The notes: a model not told the origin generated them from the letters alone. A stretch of DNA of 19,044 nucleotides from Opitutia bacterium (GCA_018695085.1 JABHOU010000272.1:1-19044); one strand, 5' to 3'; positions 1-6,925 are shown, counted from the stretch's first letter. Numbers and translations are program-made.

Positions 1-23
1 GTATAAATTTTGACGAGCAATAA

Positions 24-110
24 AAAGGTGAGCCTTTCCTAACTTCAAAGAAAGGATTCTTTGATGATTTAGTTGCGGTGTACGATGAAGAACTGTTTGT
101 TGATTTCTAA
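24..110 (+). other. Possible C-terminal remnant of an upstream reading frame
   Basis: A frame without stops runs from base 24 to a TAA at 108-110 and reads KGEPFLTSKKGFFDDLVAVY and then DEELFVDF. The composition (phenylalanine, aspartate and valine in plausible alternation) looks protein-like, but the same frame has a TAA at 21-23, so it cannot simply be the end of a gene entering the window. It could be the tail of an upstream gene broken by a nonsense change or frameshift near the window edge, or it could be chance. No family was recognised. Confidence 0.2.
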
Positions 111-137
111 TTCTCCTGCCCCCAAAACTCATCAACC

Positions 138-1556
138 ATGATTCTCCGACTGCCAATATTTCTTCTCCTTCCGATCCTGATATCCGCGGACGACAAGCCG
201 AACCTCATCTACCTGATGCTAGACGAATGGGGTTACTTCGAATCGGGGCACATGGGTCATAGGGACCTGCTGACGCCTAACATCGACAAGCTTGCGACCG
301 AAGGCATGCGTTTCACCAATGCCTACGCTGGCGCCCCGGTCTGCGGTCCGACCCGTTGCTCTCTGCTGACCGGACTCCATGCGGGGCACATGACCATGCG
401 CGTCAACAACGGCTACGCCCCCATACGAGCCGATGAACCGACTCTCGCCAGCATGTTGAAGACTCGCGGATATGCCACCGGCGGTTTCGGCAAATGGGGC
501 ATCGGTGGTCGCGGCACCTCCGGTGTACCCGAAAAGCACGGTTTCGACGAGTTCTTCGGCTACTACGACCAAGTCCACGCGCACACCTTCTACCCCGGCT
601 ATCTCGTCCGAAACAGCGAGGAAGTGCCACTCGAGAGCAATCCCAACAAGACGTATTATGATGGTGAGACGCATGCTCAGACCGCCATCTTCACTGCGTC
701 CATGGACTTCATCAAAGCCAACAAGAAAAAGCCCTTCTTCTGCTATCTGCCCTGGACGCCACCCCATGGTCTTTGGGGCATCGATGAGGACGATCCGTCA
801 TGGCGTCTATTCAAAGACAAAGACTGGCAGGCCGGTCAGCAAAACCTCAACGACGCCAAGGTGTACGCGGCTTTCATGCACATGGTCGATCGTCAGTTGG
901 GTGCCGTCATAGACTTGCTCAAGGAACTCAAAATCGACGACAACACCCTAATCATCCTCTGCGGCGACAACGGTGGCCAGGCCTATTTCGCCTCCAAAGA
1001 ACGACCCCATGGCTTCTTCGGCCCCAACTTCAATGTGGCCAAAGGCGAGCGTTTTCGAGCCGGCAAGGGTTCTCTGTACGAAGGAGGTCTCAAAGTGCCG
1101 TTCTTAGCTCGTTGGCCCGGAAAAATCAAGGCCGGTTCAGTCAGCGACCACCTCCTCTATTTTCCCGACGTCATGCCAACCCTGGCGGAAGCCACCAAAG
1201 CCGAGTGCCCGAAGACCGACGGCCTCTCATTTTTGCCGACCCTTCTCGGCAAAGACGGTCAACAGCAGCATGAGTTCATGTACTGGGAATACAATGATCA
1301 GACGGCAGTCCGTATGAAAAACTGGAAGGCCTACCAGAAAGGCAAGGGTATCTGGGAGCTATACGACCTCGCCAAAGACATCGAAGAGAAGAAGAACGTC
1401 GCCGCGACGAACCCGAAGATACTTGAGCAGTTGGTTGCCCATGCCAAAACCTCTCACACCCCGGTTCGTCCCGGCGAGATCTACAATCGGGCGTTGGTTA
1501 CCAAGGACCACAACCACGCCCCACCCAAGCCAAAGCGCCAAAAGAAGCAGAAGTAG
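138..1556 (+). CDS. Secreted arylsulfatase (formylglycine sulfatase, alkaline phosphatase superfamily)
   Basis: This 472-residue enzyme should hydrolyse sulfate esters, probably on sulfated polysaccharide, outside the cytoplasm. Residues 1-17 form a short signal peptide (hydrophobic run RLPIFLLLPILISA). The formylglycine motif C-G-P-T-R lies at 69-73 within VCGPTRCSLLTG, where Cys69 would be converted by a formylglycine-generating enzyme or anSME. The metal-binding N-terminal strand is LMLDEWGYFE, with D29-E30 where many family members have two aspartates. GKWGIG follows at 118-123, the second metal site GDNGG at 276-280 (D277, N278), and the active-site lysine region RAGKGSLYEGG around K310. 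Length is normal for the family. The C-terminus is a basic tail (KPKRQKKQK). No Shine-Dalgarno precedes the ATG, but this start places the signal peptide at the N-terminus. The gene is richer in G+C than the FAS1 genes downstream. The sulfated substrate cannot be told from sequence. Confidence 0.93.
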   Translation: MILRLPIFLLLPILISADDKPNLIYLMLDEWGYFESGHMGHRDLLTPNIDKLATEGMRFTNAYAGAPVCGPTRCSLLTGLHAGHMTMRVNNGYAPIRADEPTLASMLKTRGYATGGFGKWGIGGRGTSGVPEKHGFDEFFGYYDQVHAHTFYPGYLVRNSEEVPLESNPNKTYYDGETHAQTAIFTASMDFIKANKKKPFFCYLPWTPPHGLWGIDEDDPSWRLFKDKDWQAGQQNLNDAKVYAAFMHMVDRQLGAVIDLLKELKIDDNTLIILCGDNGGQAYFASKERPHGFFGPNFNVAKGERFRAGKGSLYEGGLKVPFLARWPGKIKAGSVSDHLLYFPDVMPTLAEATKAECPKTDGLSFLPTLLGKDGQQQHEFMYWEYNDQTAVRMKNWKAYQKGKGIWELYDLAKDIEEKKNVAATNPKILEQLVAHAKTSHTPVRPGEIYNRALVTKDHNHAPPKPKRQKKQK

Positions 1557-1684
1557 CGCCTGCCCCTGCCGATGCCCGGCCAGTTTGATCTGCTCGCAAG
1601 CCATCGTTTTTCTTTTCGTTGCGGTTAACTCCACCGAGCCGTTTCATGGGTCAATTGATTTCACTGCCCAAAAACTAATTCCCA

Positions 1685-2707
1685 ATGAAAATCTTTTTTG
1701 CACTTTTATTTCTATTCGCTCCGCTCAGCCAACTATCCTTCGCGGTAGAAAAGGATGCTTCGGAATCACAGGATCTGAAGAATGGAAAATCATTCACCCT
1801 CGCGGTCTTGCCGGACACACAATTCTACTGTGACACCCGACTGAAGCTTTCCAAGAAGTGGGGCAATGGGGATTTGCGACGTTACTTTTTCGAGCAAACC
1901 CGTTGGGTAAAAGATAATCATAAGCGGCTCAACATCGCTTTTCTCGTTCACGAGGGAGATATCGTTCAGGCCGATGCACCCGAGGAGTGGGCCATCGCAA
2001 AGGAGGCCATGTCCATACTGGATGGTCATGTGCCCTACTGCTTGTGTTTGGGAAACCACGATATGGGTTTCCAAAAGTCGAACAACAAATACGGCGGGGA
2101 CATCGCCGTGAACCGGACCACCCACTTCAATAAATATTTTCCGCGCGAAAAATTTGCCAAGACAAAGGAGTTCGGCGGCACTTTCGATCCCAAACGCCAT
2201 GACAATTCCTGGTACCACTTCGAGTCCGCCGGAATGAAGTTTTTAATCGTGTCGCTCGAATGCAAACCACGCAACGAAGTCCTCGATTGGGCGAACAAAG
2301 TGGTCGCAGAGCACCCAGACCATCGCGTCATTGTTCTGACGCATGCCTACATGAGAGCGAATGGAAAAAGGTTCGAAAAATTAGGATACAAGATAAAGGG
2401 AAACGCGGGGGAAGCAATCTGGCAAAAATTAGTCAGTAAACACAAAAATATCTTCATGGTTCTTTGCGGGCATGCAAGTGGCGAAGCGGTTCTCACTTCC
2501 CAGGGTGATCACGGCAATGAGGTTCACCAAGTCCTGAGCGACTACCAAGGCATGCATAACGGAGGAGAATCCTGGCTGCGCTACATGGTCTTCGAACCAA
2601 CCGAGAACAAGATTAAGGTCTACACCTACAACCCCGCTCTGAAGAAATTTCGGAACCAAGCTTCCAGCCGTTTCGATTTGGAATACCAAATGAAAAAGGC
2701 GGAGTAG
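1685..2707 (+). CDS. Secreted calcineurin-like metallophosphoesterase
   Basis: This 340-residue protein has a signal peptide (residues 1-20, ending LSFA) and the full set of metallophosphoesterase motifs in order: VLPDTQ (41-46, D44 as first metal ligand), GDIVQ (91-95), CLGNHD (121-126, with N124, H125 and D126), VIVLTH (H220) and CGHASGE (261-267, H263). The PDTQ form of block I defines a subgroup common in Planctomycetota and Verrucomicrobiota. Family knowledge supports a di-metal phosphomonoesterase or diesterase; the substrate is unknown. It begins 128 bases after the sulfatase, so the two could be one transcript, although the A+T-rich gap leaves room for a separate promoter. The start is chosen because the signal peptide begins there. 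Confidence 0.9.
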   Translation: MKIFFALLFLFAPLSQLSFAVEKDASESQDLKNGKSFTLAVLPDTQFYCDTRLKLSKKWGNGDLRRYFFEQTRWVKDNHKRLNIAFLVHEGDIVQADAPEEWAIAKEAMSILDGHVPYCLCLGNHDMGFQKSNNKYGGDIAVNRTTHFNKYFPREKFAKTKEFGGTFDPKRHDNSWYHFESAGMKFLIVSLECKPRNEVLDWANKVVAEHPDHRVIVLTHAYMRANGKRFEKLGYKIKGNAGEAIWQKLVSKHKNIFMVLCGHASGEAVLTSQGDHGNEVHQVLSDYQGMHNGGESWLRYMVFEPTENKIKVYTYNPALKKFRNQASSRFDLEYQMKKAE

Positions 2708-2751
2708 GTTTCCTTTTCGGAACACCTAAAACCCGCAAAGCTCGGATGGGG

Positions 2752-2768
2752 AAAGCCCACGGGGCTTT
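2752..2768 (+). terminator. Possible weak terminator after the metallophosphoesterase gene
   Basis: AAAGCCC and GGGCTTT form a 7-base-pair hairpin with a 3-base loop, 45 bases after the stop codon. It is followed by ATTTAAAG rather than a real T-tract, so termination would be inefficient. It is the only terminator-like structure before the FAS1 locus. Confidence 0.35.
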
Positions 2769-2827
2769 ATTTAAAGCTACGCTTCTCCACAAGGGTGCGA
2801 AGTAAGCGCATTTGCTAGAGTAGGGAA

Positions 2828-2851
2828 CGAAAGGACAACCTTTCGCGAAAG
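2828..2851. promoter_or_regulatory. Overlapping inverted repeats upstream of the first FAS1 gene
   Basis: CGAAAGG (2828-2834) and CCTTTCG (2839-2845) can pair as a 7-bp stem with loop ACAA. The second arm also belongs to a perfect 12-base palindrome, CTTTCGCGAAAG (2840-2851). The middle arm can therefore pair with either neighbour, as in an operator or an RNA switch. It lies in the 302-base gap 2708-3009, about 90 bases upstream of the proposed ECF promoter. Apart from this, the weak terminator and the promoter, I see nothing else in that gap. The function is unknown. Confidence 0.35.
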
Positions 2852-2939
2852 AATCGGCAAAGTAGAATTGGCTTCAGAAGAGCCGATCTCCTCCATTTCC
2901 AAGGCAAAAAGGACTTTTTGAAAAAAAATTACTTTTTTT

Positions 2940-2967
2940 GAATCCAAAACCAAAAAACGAACGAATA
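2940..2967 (+). promoter_or_regulatory. Proposed ECF (SigK-like) promoter of the first FAS1 gene
   Basis: GAATCC (2940-2945) and CGAATA (2962-2967) are separated by 16 bases, the geometry of an ECF -35/-10 pair. The -10 block ends 42 bases before the ATG at 3010. A run of T bases (2933-2939) lies just upstream of the -35 block. The same two blocks with the same spacing precede the second FAS1 gene at 3590-3617. The transcribed leaders of the two genes differ in length and sequence, which suggests the blocks are kept by selection. From memory, the mycobacterial SigK promoter is close to CCATCC and CGAAT with a similar spacer, so both blocks resemble it. Confidence 0.6.
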
Positions 2968-3009
2968 CTCATCTTTAACCATTTAATATTTTCAACTCTA
3001 TCGTCTATC

Positions 3010-3561
3010 ATGAAAAAAATTCTCTCTCTTCTTTCCTTTCTCTTTCTGGCCCCACTACTTACGGGTGCACCAAAGATGGATATCGTAGATACGGCAATCG
3101 AAGCCGGCAATTTTTCTACGCTTGTAGCGGCCGTAATGAAAGCGGATCTAGTTGAATCTCTCAAAGGCGATGGTCCTTTCACGGTTTTCGCCCCTACCGA
3201 CGAGGCATTCAAAAAGTTTTGGCCCGAGACATTGAAGAACCTACTCAAACCCGAAAACAAGGATAAGCTCCAGTTGCTTCTCACCTATCACGTTGTCTCG
3301 GGAAAAGTTAAGTTGAAGAAAGCAATGAAATTGGATTCGGCTCAACCCACAAGCGGCGGATCTCTCAAACTTGCCGTCAAATCGAGTGTATTGCACGTTA
3401 ATCACGCCAAAGTCATCAAAGCCGATATAAAGACTTCCAACGGTATCATACATGTCATCGATGCTGTTTTGGTTCCAAACGTATCCAAGAAATCCGCTGC
3501 CGTTGATCCTCAAGATCCTGATTTAGATAACAAATCTGACGGTCTAGCCTCCTCAAAATAG
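3010..3561 (+). CDS. Exported single-domain fasciclin (FAS1) protein, FAS1-A
   Basis: This is a 183-residue secreted protein of the FAS1/MPT70 family, which acts in adhesion or binds ligands at the cell surface. Residues 1-20 are a signal peptide (MKKILSLLSFLFLAPLLTGA). One FAS1 domain covers about 22-158: helix DIVDTAIEAGNFSTLVAAV, the H1 motif FTVFAPTDEAF (58-68), YHVVSGKV (93-100), and the H2 motif NGIIHVIDAVLVP (144-156). A short polar tail of about 25 residues, rich in D, S and K, ends the protein. The frame stays open upstream to an ATG at 2938, but that start lies inside the proposed promoter and would bury the signal peptide, so 3010 is chosen. FAS1-B is a close paralogue 110 bases downstream, evidently from tandem duplication. 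There is no Cys near the signal cleavage site, so it should be soluble in the periplasm or secreted, not a lipoprotein. Confidence 0.92.
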   Translation: MKKILSLLSFLFLAPLLTGAPKMDIVDTAIEAGNFSTLVAAVMKADLVESLKGDGPFTVFAPTDEAFKKFWPETLKNLLKPENKDKLQLLLTYHVVSGKVKLKKAMKLDSAQPTSGGSLKLAVKSSVLHVNHAKVIKADIKTSNGIIHVIDAVLVPNVSKKSAAVDPQDPDLDNKSDGLASSK

Positions 3562-3589
3562 TCATTTTTGCAAATTTCTGATTTTATTT

Positions 3590-3617
3590 GAATCCAAGAC
3601 TTAAGAAACGACGAATA
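3590..3617 (+). promoter_or_regulatory. Proposed ECF (SigK-like) promoter of the second FAS1 gene
   Basis: GAATCC (3590-3595) and CGAATA (3612-3617) are 16 bases apart, identical in blocks and spacing to the element at 2940-2967. The flank TTTGAATCCAA is shared with the first copy. The -10 block ends 54 bases before the ATG at 3672, against 42 bases for the first copy. Having its own promoter implies that FAS1-B is transcribed independently of FAS1-A. Confidence 0.6.
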
Positions 3618-3671
3618 TTTAATAGTGACATTTCTTTCCATATCTAATCTCAAACACCTAACTTAATCAAA

Positions 3672-4418
3672 ATGAAAAAAACAATAGTTATCGTATCCTC
3701 CATATTAATGTTCGCTTCCGTACTTACGGCTGCACCAAAGAAAGACATCGTCGACACCGCGGTCGAGGCAGGGAGCTTCAAGACCCTCGTGGCCGCCGTT
3801 AAAGCAGCCGGCTTGGTCGATACCCTTAAGAGTGAAGGTCCTTTCACGGTTTTCGCCCCAACCGACGACGCTTTTGCCAAGTTGCCCAAAGGCACCGTCG
3901 AAACTCTTCTCAAACCTGAAAACAAGCAAAAACTCGTTGATATCCTCACCTATCATGTCGTACCAGGCAAGGTTAAGGCGAAGAAAGCCGCCAAGCTCGA
4001 TTCCGCCAAAACCGTCAATGGTTCGGAAATTACGATCAAGCCTTCCGGCAAAACCCTGATGATCAACAAATCCAAGGTGGTCAAGGCCGACATCAAGACT
4101 TCCAACGGAATCATTCACGTGATTGACGCAGTATTGCTCCCCGCACCCAAGAAGGTTGCCGGAAATACCAACCACATCATTAAACAAGCCATTCACAAAG
4201 GTGTGCCCATGTTCAACTCCGGTCATCACGCTCAAGCAGCAGTATTGTATATGAAAGCAGGAAAAGATGTTCTCGGCCAATGTTCTTCTTCAGCTTGCCC
4301 GGTAGCCTCCAAGACCATCAGGACCGCCCTCCACAAGGCTGCAGCCGAACATTGCCCAACTTCCCAAGCATGGATCATGAGAAGGGCTTTTGATCACGTT
4401 CTCGCCTCCACAAACTAA
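3672..4418 (+). CDS. Exported FAS1 protein with an extra C-terminal domain, FAS1-B
   Basis: This 248-residue protein starts with a signal peptide (residues 1-20 or 21, ending VLTAA). A single FAS1 domain follows at about 22-160, with FTVFAPTDDAF (58-68), YHVVPGKVKAKKA (94-106) and NGIIHVIDAVLLP (145-157). It is very similar to FAS1-A throughout this part. Unlike FAS1-A it carries about 85 further residues (165-248), beginning HIIKQAIHKGVPMFNSGHHA, with three cysteines (C204 and C209 in CSSSAC, and C228) that could form a disulfide in the periplasm. The segment resembles the C-terminus of FAS1-C. Its function is unknown. The gene has its own ECF-type promoter upstream and a strong intrinsic terminator directly after it, so it looks like a monocistronic transcription unit. 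Confidence 0.92.
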   Translation: MKKTIVIVSSILMFASVLTAAPKKDIVDTAVEAGSFKTLVAAVKAAGLVDTLKSEGPFTVFAPTDDAFAKLPKGTVETLLKPENKQKLVDILTYHVVPGKVKAKKAAKLDSAKTVNGSEITIKPSGKTLMINKSKVVKADIKTSNGIIHVIDAVLLPAPKKVAGNTNHIIKQAIHKGVPMFNSGHHAQAAVLYMKAGKDVLGQCSSSACPVASKTIRTALHKAAAEHCPTSQAWIMRRAFDHVLASTN

Positions 4419-4438
4419 TTTAAATTAATCCAAATGGT

Positions 4439-4479
4439 AACGCGGACTTCCGCTAGTAGGGAGTCCGCGTTTATTTTTT
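4439..4479 (+). terminator. Strong intrinsic terminator between FAS1-B and FAS1-C
   Basis: AACGCGGACT (4439-4448) pairs perfectly with AGTCCGCGTT (4462-4471). Pairing continues inward with T-G, C-G and C-G, giving about 13 bp around the 7-base loop GCTAGTA. A T-rich tail (TATTTTTT, 4472-4479) follows at once. It starts 21 bases after the FAS1-B stop and ends 36 bases before the chosen FAS1-C start. Its presence argues against the upstream in-frame ATG at 4434 as the FAS1-C start. Confidence 0.88.
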
Positions 4480-4514
4480 GCCACAAATACATCATATTTT
4501 TTCACCTCCTCTCC

Positions 4515-6212
4515 ATGAAAACCTTTACAAGATTCTCCGTAACTCTCGTCGCCTCCCTTTCGATATTTTCTTCCATCCTACAATCCGCGAATCCTGCCGA
4601 AGCCAAAACCATTGGCCGAACGATTCGGGAAATGCCGGAGTTATCAAGCTTTCTCCAATTACTAGAAAAAACGGGTGTTGGATCCACCTTATCCGAAAGC
4701 ACCAGCACCAGTTACACAGTGTTCGCTCCCACCGATGCAGCATTCAAGAAGTTGCCCGAGGGAACTGTGCAGACACTGCTTGACCCTCGTAATGACGACC
4801 GCTTGGAGGAAGTTTTTGGGTTTCACGTCAAAGAGACTTCGGAAGCTCCCGTTTTCATAGAAAAATATTCTTTGCTTCGGATGACTACCCGTCAATTTCT
4901 CACTGTAAATTACAAGAAGGAAAAGATTGGTGATGCCAGATTTTCAGGCGAAGTAATCCCCTGCTCTAATGGGGTCATCTACCTAATCGACACAGTGCTC
5001 ACTCCTACGACGGATGACTTATTTCAGCGTCTTCAAAAGGATGGAAGGTTTACGATATTCACCAAGGCGATCACAGCTAGTCGTCAGGGCAAACTCTTTC
5101 AAAACATGCATGGTTTGTATACGACCTTTGCTCCGACGGACGATGCATTTAAAAAACTTCCACCTCAAGTCCTCGAATCACTTTTCCTCCCTGAAAACGA
5201 CGAGCGTCTAGAAGACATTATCAAGCACCACATCACCGAAAGCGTATATGCATACGGCAAATCATCGGGTGGGCGCCGTAGTCTGGGTGTATCCGACGTG
5301 ACACCATTCAGCGCCTTTGGACAACAGTTGAATTACAAGCTCCAAGGCAAACATGCCACCATAGACGGTGCGAAAATCACAGAAACGGACATACCCTGTG
5401 CGAACGGCATCATTCACGTGATTGATTCCGTCATATTGCCAGCTGAAAGCAGCCTGCTTGAAATGCTAAAAAAGGAAAAGAGATTCAGCACTTTGGTCCG
5501 CTTGCTGAAAGAGACAGGCTTAGATCTTCCTTTGGCATCATCCAAATCTCTGTACACGATATTTGCCCCCGTCAATGAAGCGTGGGAGAAAGAACCTTAC
5601 AAAGCCTTAGTCCAAAACCACGGTAAATCGGGTGCCGAAGCACTTTATGGAGTCCTTGCCCGGCATGTGATTGTCGGCAAACACGTAAGCCAAAACCCAA
5701 AGCCGTACAACAAGCTTAGGGCAATACATGGAGCTCCGATTTATCTCACACAAGTAGATGGCCAATTTTCTAGAATCAGTGGCATAAGAATATTGGAATC
5801 AGATTCGGAAGCATTCAACGGGCTCATCAACGCAATCGGTTCCGTAATCCCTGACCCTATGGAATTGCCTGAAAAGGATATCTCCACGGTAGATGCCATT
5901 CTTTTCGTTCAAAATACCTTGGAAGAGAGTTCACAGATTTACAACAAAGGTGAATATGAAGCGAGCTGGCGTAATTATATCCTACGCGGAAATGAGTTTC
6001 TTACCAAGTATTCCAGATTCGTCAGTTCTTCTCAGAGCAACAAGTTAAGAAACGTGATCTTCGACGATCAACCGGTAGCACAGCTTGCGTCAGAAGCGTG
6101 GAAATCACGTAACGTCTTTCGTGATCTGCTAAGAGAACTCGAGCAACGAGAGGACCGGATCGTGGATTCCTACATCATGCAGGTTCCGGAACGTGCACGC
6201 TTCGGCCGTTGA
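4515..6212 (+). CDS. Exported protein with three FAS1 domains and a C-terminal helical domain, FAS1-C
   Basis: The chosen start gives 565 residues with a signal peptide at about 1-25 or 30 (LVASLSIFSSILQSA). The frame is open to an ATG at 4434, but that codon lies just before and reads through the terminator. FAS1 domain 1 covers about 33-165 (YTVFAPTDAAF at 67-77, NGVIYLIDTVLTP at 152-164). Domain 2 covers about 167-310 (YTTFAPTDDAF at 202-212, NGIIHVIDSVILP at 297-309). Domain 3 covers about 312-447 and is the most diverged: its H1 motif is YTIFAPVNEAW (347-357), lacking the usual T-D, and its H2 motif is NGLINAIGSVIP (435-446). Residues 455-545 resemble the extra domain of FAS1-B (IYNKGEYEASWRNY against MFNSGHHAQAAVLY). 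Tandem FAS1 domains are typical of adhesion proteins. No copy of the GAATCC/CGAATA element is visible upstream, so expression may differ from FAS1-A and FAS1-B. Confidence 0.9.
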   Translation: MKTFTRFSVTLVASLSIFSSILQSANPAEAKTIGRTIREMPELSSFLQLLEKTGVGSTLSESTSTSYTVFAPTDAAFKKLPEGTVQTLLDPRNDDRLEEVFGFHVKETSEAPVFIEKYSLLRMTTRQFLTVNYKKEKIGDARFSGEVIPCSNGVIYLIDTVLTPTTDDLFQRLQKDGRFTIFTKAITASRQGKLFQNMHGLYTTFAPTDDAFKKLPPQVLESLFLPENDERLEDIIKHHITESVYAYGKSSGGRRSLGVSDVTPFSAFGQQLNYKLQGKHATIDGAKITETDIPCANGIIHVIDSVILPAESSLLEMLKKEKRFSTLVRLLKETGLDLPLASSKSLYTIFAPVNEAWEKEPYKALVQNHGKSGAEALYGVLARHVIVGKHVSQNPKPYNKLRAIHGAPIYLTQVDGQFSRISGIRILESDSEAFNGLINAIGSVIPDPMELPEKDISTVDAILFVQNTLEESSQIYNKGEYEASWRNYILRGNEFLTKYSRFVSSSQSNKLRNVIFDDQPVAQLASEAWKSRNVFRDLLRELEQREDRIVDSYIMQVPERARFGR

Positions 6213-6238
6213 TCAATGGAAAACAACCGATCTATTTT

Positions 6239-6261
6239 CATTGATGACATCTTCATCAATG
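6239..6261 (+). other. Perfect 9-bp hairpin between FAS1-C and the sigma factor gene
   Basis: CATTGATGA (6239-6247) and TCATCAATG (6253-6261) form a perfect stem with the 5-base loop CATCT, 27 bases after the FAS1-C stop and 26 bases before the sigma start. The sequence after it (TTAGTCTGTC) is not a T-tract, so this is at best a weak terminator or attenuator. It could instead be an operator or protect the 3' end of the FAS1-C mRNA. Confidence 0.45.
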
Positions 6262-6286
6262 TTAGTCTGTCGGCTAGTTTCTTAGC

Positions 6287-6925
6287 ATGCATTTGCGCAA
6301 CTTCATCCTCTTTTCCAATATCGATTCCTTTCACTTCGCGCTCGGAATCGTTGCTTCCGAGGGCTCACAATCAAACGCGGACGAATCCTTGCTCCCTCTC
6401 GTCGCAAAAGGGGACGGACAAGCGATGAAGAGGTGCATTAACGTGTATGGACCACTCGTTTGGAGCATAGTTTGCCGTCGCATAAACGAACGTAATGACG
6501 CGGAGGAGACATGTCAGGAAATCTTCACCGAAGTCTGGCAAAAAGCCGGCACATACAATCCGGAAGTCGCCCGCGAGTCTACCTTCATTGGCATGATTGC
6601 CCGTCGCCGATCAATTGACTGGCAACGCAAGCAAAGCAGGCTTCCCATGCTTACTGATTTGGAAAGTGCCCCTGAAGCATCCTCCGCTATTCCAATAGCC
6701 GGAACTGGTTTGGATAGAGAACTTCTGTGGAAAGCTCTCGAACAACTACCCGAAAAAACTCGGGAACTTTTTTCCCTTCATTTCGTTAAAGGAATGACAC
6801 ACGAGGAAATAGTTAAAGAAACCGGGTTGGCTCTCGGCACTGTGAAAACTCGCTTGAGGAGGGGGTTGATTGATGCACGGAAATTACTCAAGGATTTCAC
6901 CCAACAGAAAAATCCGAAGCTATGA
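6287..6925 (+). CDS. ECF-family RNA polymerase sigma factor, SigK-like
   Basis: This 212-residue protein has the two-domain ECF plan. Region 2 covers about 44-118, with INERNDAEETCQEIFTEVWQ (66-85) and IARRRSIDWQRKQSR (104-118). A linker of about 30 residues follows, then region 4 at about 147-201 (LEQLPEKTRELFSLHF, then a helix-turn-helix THEEIVKETGLALGTVKTRL). The region-2 run EETCQEIFTEVWQKA closely resembles what I remember of mycobacterial SigK (EETTQEIYLEVW). Region 4 would read the -35 block and region 2 the -10 block of the paired elements upstream of the FAS1 genes. The stop codon overlaps the ATG of the anti-sigma gene in ATGA, indicating translational coupling and balanced synthesis. 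The first 30 or so residues are not typical ECF sequence, so the true start may be further in; no Shine-Dalgarno decides it. Confidence 0.88.
   Translation: MHLRNFILFSNIDSFHFALGIVASEGSQSNADESLLPLVAKGDGQAMKRCINVYGPLVWSIVCRRINERNDAEETCQEIFTEVWQKAGTYNPEVARESTFIGMIARRRSIDWQRKQSRLPMLTDLESAPEASSAIPIAGTGLDRELLWKALEQLPEKTRELFSLHFVKGMTHEEIVKETGLALGTVKTRLRRGLIDARKLLKDFTQQKNPKL

Noticed and set aside
219..767. Long minus-strand reading frame within the sulfatase gene
   Set aside because: It lies fully inside a gene with intact catalytic motifs, and its own product has no recognisable domain. It is a mirror of the codon bias of the G+C-rich sulfatase gene.
2938..3009. Upstream ATG that would lengthen FAS1-A by 24 residues
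   Set aside because: It overlaps the proposed -35 block at 2940-2945 and would put charged residues before the signal peptide; 3010 gives a normal signal peptide.
3170..4140. Repeated DNA stretches shared by FAS1-A and FAS1-B, considered as a repeat element
   Set aside because: The similarity follows the protein alignment of two paralogues, with differences at third codon positions, so it is gene duplication and not a mobile or regulatory repeat.
3705..4280. 191-codon minus-strand frame opposite FAS1-B
   Set aside because: It is the complement of a well-supported FAS1 coding sequence and shows no domain or start context of its own.
4434..4514. Upstream ATG that would lengthen FAS1-C by 27 residues
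   Set aside because: The extension is encoded by the intrinsic terminator at 4439-4479 and would bury the signal peptide.
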